Source: Sipunculus nudus
Lineage: Eukaryota; Annelida; Sipuncula; Golfingiida; Sipunculidae
Length of the DNA stretch: 64,000 bases
Direction of reading: 5' to 3'
Assembly: GCA_026874595.1 (NCBI GenBank)
Contig: CM049318.1
Span: 17,594,241-17,658,240 of the forward strand
Shown here: one piece after another, positions 55,431 through 64,000 of the stretch
Layout: each line of letters starts with the position of its first letter
Position numbering within the stretch: position 1 is the first letter of the stretch
Program-made: the position numbers and the translations under genes
The notes under the pieces: model-generated
Database searches by the model: none
Told to the model about the DNA's origin: nothing
Seen by the model: the letters and a program-made list of their open reading frames with translations, nothing else

Positions 55431-55880
55431 GCATCCAATCAGATGCCAATTAAAAAACTCTCAACAGGCATCCTGGCTCCGCCCATAGCTGCGCTTCAAG
55501 CGCCGCGTGATGACAGTTTATGGTTACACCGAGTAAAGAACAGTCGAATTTTAATTGCTCCCTCTGCATTCTCGCATCATTGACCGGTTCGATTAAGATA
55601 TAACAACTATGTAAGCGTGTCCTTGTAACTATTGTCTGCAAAACTGAAACTGGCCAGCGAGGTGTGCACGGAGCCTTTGTTGTTACATTTCGTTTGAAAT
55701 GCAGCTCACCGGCCGGGCATTCTATGTGCCCAAGGACCTGTGCAAACCTCGCATGGGGCCATACTCTCTGAGCGTGTGGCCTGTTCAAACGGCTACCGGG
55801 TCGATGAGCTGTCACTCAAAACGAAACAAACAATATTGGCTCCGTGAATCCTCCCTTGGCTGGTAAACGGTTTTTTCTTC
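55430..55880 (+). promoter_or_regulatory. GC-richer promoter-like patch with possible short first exon
   Basis: CCAATCAG (about 55434), CTCCGCCCAT (about 55475) and GCGCC clusters stand out from the AT-rich surroundings. On the plus strand an ATG at about 55698 opens roughly 56 codons starting MQLTGRAFYVPKDLCK, and on the minus strand a 121-codon frame covers the same DNA. Neither is a recognised protein. A promoter or CpG-type patch is the safer reading. Confidence 0.28.
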
Positions 55881-56639
55881 CAGCACAGGGGCTCATCTGA
55901 TTGGACCAAAATACAGTGCTCCCCTCTGGTGTAGCGGTTCAGGATACCAGGTCCACACTCATTAATCATGATATGACATGAGCCTGTTACCTATATGCAC
56001 GACTAAGGGATTATTTACGATACTTAAACAGTGTATACAGTATGCAAAACCCGGTAATATAAGTTATACACTAATTCGACATATAATTTGTTCATGTGTT
56101 GAAAAAATCTATAAAACTGCAACAAACTCTGTATATATCGAAGACAATATGTTTTACATTGAATATGTGAATGTGACATTAAACTGGTAATGGGAAAGTT
56201 TGCTCAGATATTTTGCTTATAACACATGCGCAGGTTCTAATTTCATGAGTTTGTATTTTAAAAAGAACTTTGTTATCAGAACCTAAAAGTTCCTTTAGAC
56301 GTTACATTTTTTATTCCTAGAAGATAATAAATATTTTACGTGTGTTATTCTCTGAAGAGGAAGCGGAAAACTACACAGGGGATTAGGTGAAAATCATATA
56401 AGAAGTAACCAATAATCATGAGAAACCCGTTTAAAGGGCAAACACTGACAACCATGCTTCGCGAAGCAGAATCTACCCTATGTACTCCCCCATCCCTCAT
56501 TATGTCGTAATCAATTAGATCACCATGATGTTACAATGATTGCCTCATTGATGAGATTAATGTTGTAAAAACAATTACCTCACGACAGGCTTCCACTGAT
56601 TTATCATAAACATTAACCACCAACCATGAAGTCAGATAT

Positions 56640-56931
56640 TGGAAGATTGACAGAAGGAATGAGAGAAACGGAAAAAGTAGAAAAAAACTTAACGAAAGGA
56701 AAATAATACCTAAGGATATGGAGAAAGGGAGGTATTCACACAGAAAGAGAGAAAGGCAGATTCACAAAAGGGGGAAAAAGAGCGATACAGAACGAACGAA
56801 CGAAAGAGTATGAAAGTTAAAAAAGTAACAAAGTGAGAGAAAAATATGGGAAAACAAGGATAGAAAAGATATATTTAAAAAAGAAAAGGGATAATAAAGA
56901 GAACGGGTCAGGTCCAAGGACAGTTCATAAA

Positions 56932-56978
<47 letters not shown>

Positions 56979-57260
56979 AAAAACCTCATCGGGGGGACAA
57001 ATGAATGAAAGAAAGTGAGAGAGAGAAAGAAACGAAAAAGGGACAGAGAAGAAACGAGAGAGAGAGAGAGAGAGGGAGAACGACACAGCCCGAGAAAGGG
57101 AGAGAGAAAGCGACAAATGAAAAAAGAGAAAGAGATTAAAACAACAAAGCGAAAGAGTGAGAGCATGAGAGAGACAGATAGAGCGAAGATGGTATACAAA
57201 AATAAGTCTAGGAAAGAAAGAAAGATGGAGAGACTAATAAAATCTAAGCAAAAAGAGAGG
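56640..57260. repeat. Long purine-rich tract with (GA)n
   Basis: Over 600 bp strongly biased to A and G on the plus strand, with a pure GA core near 56936-56978 and GA blocks near 57057-57075. A second purine-rich stretch follows at 57440-57880. The 190-codon minus-strand frame (56762-57334) is a low-complexity Leu/Ser/Phe artefact. Confidence 0.88.
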
Positions 57261-58199
57261 TGGGAGAATAAATAGGACTTATGTGACATTGAAACATATA
57301 TTATAAGTTTTCTGCAATGCACAGATAAGCACACAAACTGTTAAAACGTTAATCTAATCAAACTGTCGTTCATTTAGAAATTGTCGTTAGGCATTATAAG
57401 GTGTATAATTAAAACTTTGTACATTCATAATATTTCGCCCTTGGCGAGCGGACGTAAGTGTATAGAAAAAGATTGAAAAGAATAAAAGAGTAAAGAGTAA
57501 ACAAAATGAAAGACAGATACCGTCAAAATAAATGACGAGGGCACCAAAAAAAGATTAATATAAGTGAAAAAAGAAGAAATACATGAGGCAGGTCGGGAAG
57601 GTTGGAAGGAAGGAGAGAAAAGATGATTAAAGGAAGTAAGTACGGGGTGGAGGAAAAGAGGAAGCCGTAGTTTGAAGGAAGGATAGTCTAAGAAATAAAT
57701 TGTAAATATAGCTTAAACCTAACATCATTGAGGAAGATTTAAGGACGGATAGCTAAATGTAAACAGGAAGAGATACATGTCCGAGGAAAAAGTCAGAAAC
57801 AATTACAGAAAGAAGTGGATGACAGTGTGACTAAATGAAAGCGTAAATAAAATATAGAAGATTGTAACAGAAGGAGTCAAAATCCAAGCCAGTCTGTCGT
57901 AATCCAAAAGTTAAGCTCCGACAGTGATTCCAAAGGCAAACTGAAGACTAATTAAAATCCGCCACAAATTCGAAGAAAAGCTATAACTGCCGCAATCATA
58001 GGAAAAGGTCAACAAACTGACTTACACTCTTCTGTGTCCGCTGTAAAATATCTCTCCTCTCTCTCGGCTTTAAAACACAACCCCTTATTTATAACTTTTC
58101 ACCTCAAGCCGAGAACTTTCCATTTCCCGAACAACCTAAAGAACCCAAGAATACACACGTTACAGGAAACATCTCGAACAACTAACACTGTGTTTCTAT

Positions 58200-58340
58200 A
58201 TATCAGGGTTCACACGTGAGTCGGCCCGGCTCGGCCAGGCGAGTAAGCCCCAGACTAGCATGACCAGACACCACGCGTGGGCCGGGCTATGCCGCCATAG
58301 CAACGGCCAATGCTAGCGCTGAACATACACATGCAAGACT
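58200..58340. promoter_or_regulatory. Promoter-like patch with RFX-type X-box and CCAAT
   Basis: GCCGCCATAGCAAC (58291-58304) fits the RFX X-box pattern of two half-sites around a short spacer. CCAAT follows at 58307, with CACGCGTGG and GGCCCGGCTCGGCC nearby. The GC content is far above the flanks. No transcript start can be proven. Confidence 0.35.
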
Positions 58341-58924
58341 GCTGCATACAATAAAAGAGACATATGTAACAAAATTCACGACAATATAAGAACGGTCAGA
58401 TATTTTCAATTAGAAATATAAATTTAAGTTAGGCTTGTTTCGAACATATATCATGTATATGTGGCAGAATCTCAGTAGTTTCATTGTCGTTAATTATGTT
58501 ATTTAAGTATGGAAAACCTATATGATGTATGTATTTAAACTTGAATGTTTGAGAAACGATCAAGAGGTCACAGAGCAGTTAGCAAGTTACACTTTCACTA
58601 TTTATTTTAATGATGTTTTGCTGGACCGAACTTCTGTTGTATGGACATTTAACAGAATAAATCTTCAATTTTACCATCAACTTGACTTATCAATTTGACT
58701 CCTTAGACAGTAATGTGGAGCAGGAGGAAACCAGCGTCCATTTTCTAACTTTGGACCCCTGTTCCAATTAAAAGGAGCCTCAGGTAATGAAGAGAGGACG
58801 GAACGAGCAGTTGTCACACAGTCCAGTTTTATACTGCTTAGATACAGCAAATGAACGACATTCAACAAACTACTGGTTCACCAGGGCGTGTGAGTGTGGC
58901 AGTGCTGTGAATTTGCATACGTTG

Positions 58925-59008
58925 ATGGCGCCTTATATTTCCACATATCCGGGGTTGCCCCCACCTTCCTGGCCTCCGCAACCTCGGCCGTATAGACCAC
59001 AGAAACGG
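58925..59008 (+). other. Candidate proline-rich coding exon
   Basis: ATG at 58925 gives 28 codons (MAPYISTYPGLPPPSW, then a PQPRPYRPQKR end) that finish in phase at a donor-like CGG|GTAAAA. The frame stays open upstream to an ATG at 58787. The base composition is richer in GC than the surroundings, and the exon lies 600 bp downstream of the RFX-like patch on the same strand. The family is not recognised. Confidence 0.3.
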
Positions 59009-59459
59009 GTAAAATGCACACGCATGTATGAGCCTTAAACATATTAATCATTTGACGCGAGGAATATGATTAAAAGTATATATGATATTTTGCTTTCACA
59101 AATCGCGTGGATTTCGCCTTTCAAGCAAATGTCAGCAAAGATGGAATGTTTTTTCTGTTTTTTTTTTATTAATTGATAATGCTTAATTAACACTGCCAAT
59201 AAGCACAAGAACTACAACACCCTCAATTTGAAAAGATTATATGCAAAGACAGGACGGTGAGAATAGCGGAGGAACAAAAAAAAATTGAAAATTGTTTCAT
59301 GAACAACGCATCCAAATGTCATTTTAACACCTAAAAATTCGAATCCTCATCAATCTGTCAGTATAGGTATCACCCTCTCACACCTACTCATGTGCATTTG
59401 TTCGGCAATACCATGTCTCTATATATGCATTTTATTATTTCTATTGAAATGCAAAAACG

Positions 59460-59461
<2 letters not shown>

Positions 59462-59512
<51 letters not shown>
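59462..59512. repeat. (TA)n microsatellite
   Basis: Pure TA run. Confidence 0.95.
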
Positions 59513-59515
<3 letters not shown>

Positions 59516-60360
59516 ATATAAACAAGACAAAATTGTATACACAAATTAATATTTTACTTTAATACCAATCAACGACTAAATAAAAACAATAAGACTTCGA
59601 ATTTTCGTATTTCTTTTTTTTTTCGGGAAAAAAAGTGTTTGCAAAATCAAAATTGAGGAACCGGACTTCATCTGTATTAATCAAAAAGTAGAGATACGAC
59701 ATTCAGAAAAAAAAAATATTTTTTCCCAAATTACCGAATGCTACTCTCATAGAATACAGGTTAAGTGGTGTTTACTCGACCAAACGGCCTTATCTTACTG
59801 TGATCTCCACCCGAAACAACATAACATGCGGTCTTACTAACTCCAGCTTATCTAAGTAAACTTTCAGACCCCTTACGTCTCCCTAACCACCTGACAATGA
59901 TCGAATAACCAAATCCGAAATGCCGGCCCTACCCTTCATACGCATCACATTGCATAGATAAGTCTAAAACATGACTGCAACCCACCACTATCACCGTAGG
60001 CCTATGACCACTCACTCTAACTTCTGGCATATGAAATATTCCAGTGTAAAAACAATTAGTTTATATATGCTAGCAAACGCTCAACTGTCCTTTCAAAACA
60101 GAAAGAAATACATGCTAGTAAACATCGCGATTTGTGAACAATGAAAACACGAATCGAGGTGGGATATTACGCCGTGTAGCTTCCTTATATGTATAAGTCG
60201 ATTGAGAGAGGAAGACACGCCTACAAGTTTAAAGCTGTCTCAGTGGTAAAGAAACCCGATTGGTCGGTCAAATGATTGCTAGGAACAGGACCCATATGTA
60301 TTTAATGTGTTTCGTAGGACTAGTCTGAGTTAGAATAATAACGGACCGTAAATTACTGAG
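59513..60360. other. No gene recognised
   Basis: AT-rich single-copy sequence with A/T homopolymer runs. Confidence 0.5.
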
Positions 60361-61270
60361 ATGGGTGGTACATTTGGTTAATGGTGCTAAGCCTTAGGCT
60401 CATTACAAAATAAAACAAAGGCATTTAAACAAATCTCAAATTTATAATGGTTATAATTAAAATAAACGAGGAGGTGTGTTAGAACACTTTTACACCATGT
60501 GATAGACGGGCATAACAGCTGAACGCGGGTATGGTGGGTTAGCAGCGCTAAGCCGTAAGAAACTGACGTGTTTGCGGACAAATAAGTAATAAACAGTTTC
60601 GGTATTCAACCAATTTAAATTTAGTATAATTAAAAACACAGGGAGGTGCCATTACACCTTTTAAACCATATAATAGCCTGACATAACAGCTATGCACGGG
60701 TATGTTTTATTTAGGTGCGCTAAGCCGTAGATATCGTGGAGATGGCGTACAAATGAGAAAATATATTTTCAAAATTTATACAATTTATTATATTATAACT
60801 CAAAAACGGCGAGATCTGTCGGTACACTGTTTGTAGTATCTTACACCTACATGTAATATTTTATGGAGGGCATGTTTGGTTAGTGGCGATAAGCCGTATG
60901 AGCACAGTTTATTACAAAATAAGAGATGGGCATTTTCCAATTTTCAAGTATTTAAATTGATTATCTTTAAAAAAGGCGAGGTGTGTCAAAACACTTTTTT
61001 ATTCCATCTAACACCTGCCCGTAACAGCTATGATAGGGCTTATTTGGTTAGTAGCGTTCAACCATTTGAAATTGCTTCGAACAGGTCATTACAAAATACG
61101 AAAATGGTCATTCTTCAAAATTTTAACGAATTTAAATTGGCTAAAATTAAAAAAAGTCTAGGTGTGTTAGATCACTGTTTAAGCCATCTTACCTGTGGGT
61201 TTACTTGGGTATGTTTGGTTAGTGGGGATAAGCCGTAGGAAATCGCGCGCAGTTCATTACAAAAAAGAGA
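60361..61270 (+). repeat. ~168-bp satellite-like tandem array
   Basis: About 5.3 diverged units, marked by 'ggttagtggcgataagccgt' or close forms at about 60376, 60536, 60710, 60878, 61046 and 61216 (spacing 160-174). Each unit has a GC-richer half (gtgtcaaaacact, cgtaacagctat) and an AT-rich half (aatttaaattg). The unit length is in the range of widespread bivalve satellites such as BIV160; I cannot confirm identity. Confidence 0.85.
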
Positions 61271-61284
61271 AATCTCTTGCACAG

Positions 61285-61346
61285 GAGTCTTCATGAAAAG
61301 CATGCGGTCAGCGGGGCAACAGGAGGACAAATACATACTCGGTCAG
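61285..61346 (+). other. Candidate internal coding exon
   Basis: The acceptor TCTCTTGCACAG (ends 61284) and donor CAG|GTACGT (61347) bound 62 bp. In one phase this reads 20 codons without stop (KSMRSAGQQEDKYILGQ at its end). Both splice sites are good and the peptide looks natural, but no family is recognised and no partner exon is secured. A nearby stretch at 61465-61515 (DESMLNGNSKRKSG before GTAATG) could be another exon. Confidence 0.3.
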
Positions 61347-61529
61347 GTACGTCAGGTCACACACGTCGGGCCGATTTCTTGGAAAGGGCTCAAGCACGAG
61401 TCATCTTTTCATTGGAACCTTCCTTGTGCTTATTTGGAATGCTTCTCCCACCGCCGCGCACTCACGTAAAAGTGGATGAATCCATGCTTAACGGGAACAG
61501 CAAGCGCAAATCCGGTAATGGGTAATTTG

Positions 61530-64000
61530 TGACTGTTTTAGCCCCGTACCAGTGATTCTTCCCTGGGCCCTGCCGTCCTGTGTTGGACCAAGCAGCTGCA
61601 GTCTCAGTAAAATGAATGCAATATGAATTGGACACATTAAACAACAACATATTCACACAGAAGATACTATACTGCTAGATAAATTGAGGATCGTTATAAT
61701 ATTGACCTGCCTTTAGTTTAAATTATTGATCATCAGAAAAGCCTGCATACGTGGCGGGCGAAAACCCTGGGATAAAAAATACGATGTTTTGTCGGACCGG
61801 TTTTGGGGTGGTTTGGCAATGAGGCGTGACAGCTCCGCAACTACCACGAGGTCTCGGAACTGTCACGTCAGCCCAGCCTTGCTCCTCTTGTTGGCAACAA
61901 GCTGACGACGGTCTTTCATCTTACAGGTAGGAACCGTATATTATTGCCCCAATACCCTGAATTGAAGCAATAATTATTATCAATGAATGTTTCAAGGCCT
62001 TGAATGTCAGTTTAATCCCAATATACTGGTTTCGCATTTCTTGTATGTTTAAGAATACATAGGATATAACCTTTTTTCCCATGCGTATCCTATATTTTTA
62101 AGAACTAGAACAGTCAGTGTTCTTGTTCAGGCATCTCGTATATTGCGCCAATTTATATGTAGGGTCAACTGCAAGGGTTTAGTATAAATTTCCCAGTCTA
62201 TTTTCCTTGAAAATCGGCCATTCGCCCCAGTAAGCTGGTAAGAACGTGTCTCGTCTCTCCCTCTCTCTCTCTCTCCCCCCCCCCCCCCCCCCGCTGCAGG
62301 AATATCTTTAGCGTCCGTTTCGGTTGGTATGCCTTCTACCGTTCACACCAGGGGTTATTCCAGGCACAACTAGTCGTACGGTGACAGAACCGCCTGCCAC
62401 GTATTATAGATAATTATATTTTTTTTTTTGTCTCATAAATATATAAATAAAGTTAGTCCAAATGCATCGATTAAGCCAGTAGTCAACAGTACCGCTCTCT
62501 GGCAGTCAAGAGTGAAACTAATGTACAAATCACTCTTTCATCCCTGCGTTTCGCATATATGGTGTATGTAGTATTATTACGAAAGGTTTATGTAAATTCC
62601 TTCCATTGGAATTTCATCCAAAACATTCTTATTATGTCTATTCTTTCCAAATGAGGACTATTATGTCTATTCTTTCCAAAATAATCCTCATTTTAAATGT
62701 AAAAAAATTAAGACGAAAGGTGCAAACTGATTCTTTTATTATTATTAATGATTATTAACTACGGTTCAAGTGAATCCCTCATTATGACATTTTACTAAGC
62801 GAATGAGTCAATTTAAAGCATTATACAGTCCTGTTTAAACGATGCTGCCATCTGACCGCCGAGGTTTGTACTAATCCTCCTTCCAGCTCCCCTAATAGTG
62901 AAATATCACTAAAACTTTCAAATCCGCTATATGGGATATAGTTAACCTAAACCAGAATAATCAATGCTATAATTAAGTAATATCTTATATTAAGAATTAT
63001 CAGTTAAGTAGTAACAGCAGCGTTACATTGCTATTCTTCTACGTTCAGTTAGGAACAATGTCATTACTGATACGAAAGTTTTCTCATTGAAGTAAGTTTC
63101 ACAAGTGTTACGTTAGATTTACTATGACAGCTCATAGAAATCCCAAATCCATGCTAGATAAGGTATTAGGCTTTTTAAAGATAGTTTTCCTACATGATAA
63201 CGAACTGTCAATAATTTTAAAATAAGTGAGACTGAAATTACTAGGATATAACTTAACTCTCGCTCATCGCCATCCAGCTGAGAATTTTTTTTTTTTCTAT
63301 TTTGTTGATGCATTTTTGTTTACCTTCCGCCAATCAAAGTAGTGCGCTTAAAAGAGCACTGTACAAAGTGATGCCGGTTAAGTTGTATAGATTCACGCCT
63401 CTAGCTCGCTTACACGCCTCCATTTCACCTCGATTAGTAATTTGTTTATCCATATTCCATACATATCGCTCAGATCCTGATGTGTTTACTTTTGGGGCAG
63501 CTTAACTCCAAGCACGATTCTTCCGCGTTCAGCCCCCTCATTGCACGAAGTACGCGCCAAAGACAGGTGCCTCATAGCCTCAAAACCTGCTACCCAGATT
63601 AATATATTAAATATGTGTAATCATGATGTTTACATCATGCTAAGCCGGGAGTTTTTCGATTAGACTAATTTCACAGAGAATAATGAGATCTTACGTTTCT
63701 TTAGGGTCATGATCTAAGTGGAAGAGAGAAGTTAGTATACGCCGTAGTCGATTGCATTTAACTGACATTCTCCCTAACGGGCCCGCCATCTAACCTCCAC
63801 TCAATCATTCATATTCGCTATAAATATTATGAAGGCACCAAAACCCCATCTCCTTAAATTTAGAACGTTTATTACGTCATAAATATCCATAGTATACCTG
63901 AGTAGGGAAACAGATCATTTAGATAGGCCCGTGTTAAGATTATTATGAAGTGAGGTCTGTATTAATGCAATGTAGAAGGATTAATTGTGAATTCCTGTCA
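61530..64000. other. No supported gene; minor repeats
   Basis: Holds an 18-base C run (62275-62292) after CT repeats, and a short direct duplication of 'tattatgtctattctttcca' near 62632 and 62661. The open frames at 63122 and 63302 have no features of real genes. Confidence 0.45.

Noticed and set aside
55450-55815. 121-codon minus-strand frame in a GC-rich patch
   Set aside because: GC-rich DNA lengthens frames by chance; no recognised domain, and the other strand is equally open over part of it.
56762-57334. 190-codon minus-strand frame rich in Leu, Ser and Phe, resembling a membrane protein
   Set aside because: Mirror of a purine-rich tract; no codon structure or domain.

Overview
This window looks like animal nuclear DNA. 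It is AT-rich and gene-poor, its coding regions are interrupted by GT..AG introns, and it is packed with simple repeats, tandem arrays and transposon fragments. Hairpin-ended elements that open with an AGCTCA..TGAGCT hairpin followed by 'gtccgtccg', tRNA-derived SINE heads and long GGTGGCGCCACC arrays resemble what is common in molluscs, especially bivalves. I infer a marine bivalve or related lophotrochozoan; no species can be named.

The layout is dominated by a large segmental duplication. Unit A (about 1440-28955) and unit B (about 32083-49587) are collinear and in the same orientation. A third, truncated unit C (about 49602-53140) follows at once. Each unit carries on the minus strand a GNAT-type N-acetyltransferase with a C-terminal Acetyltransf_18-like domain. 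Only the B gene is complete here: three exons (34301-33861, 33303-33005, 31970-31823) give 295 codons plus stop, with a poly(A) signal just downstream. The A gene has exons 1 and 2, but homology with B ends inside intron 2 and no exon 3 lies in the window. The C copy is only the 5' part of exon 1.

Units A and B differ by mobile and repeat events. A carries about 9 kb absent from B (18469-27525), including a 3.2 kb hairpin-ended element built of two tandem arrays. A also has a tandem pair of 308-bp units with a TATA box, a tRNA-like body and a T-run. B carries a 5'-truncated LINE fragment. C is split by a 2.8 kb element with hAT-like ends. Both A and B carry a roughly 50-bp minisatellite and a one-exon signal-peptide fragment, which is open in A and frameshifted in B.

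The right part (53 kb onward) is single copy. It has a decayed LINE fragment, a 55-bp direct repeat flanking a satellite-like unit, GC-rich promoter-like patches with CCAAT and RFX-like motifs, purine-rich tracts, a 168-bp repeat array (60361-61270), and a few short splice-bounded candidate exons that may belong to genes lying mostly outside the window. Most long open frames elsewhere fall on repeats and are not called as genes.
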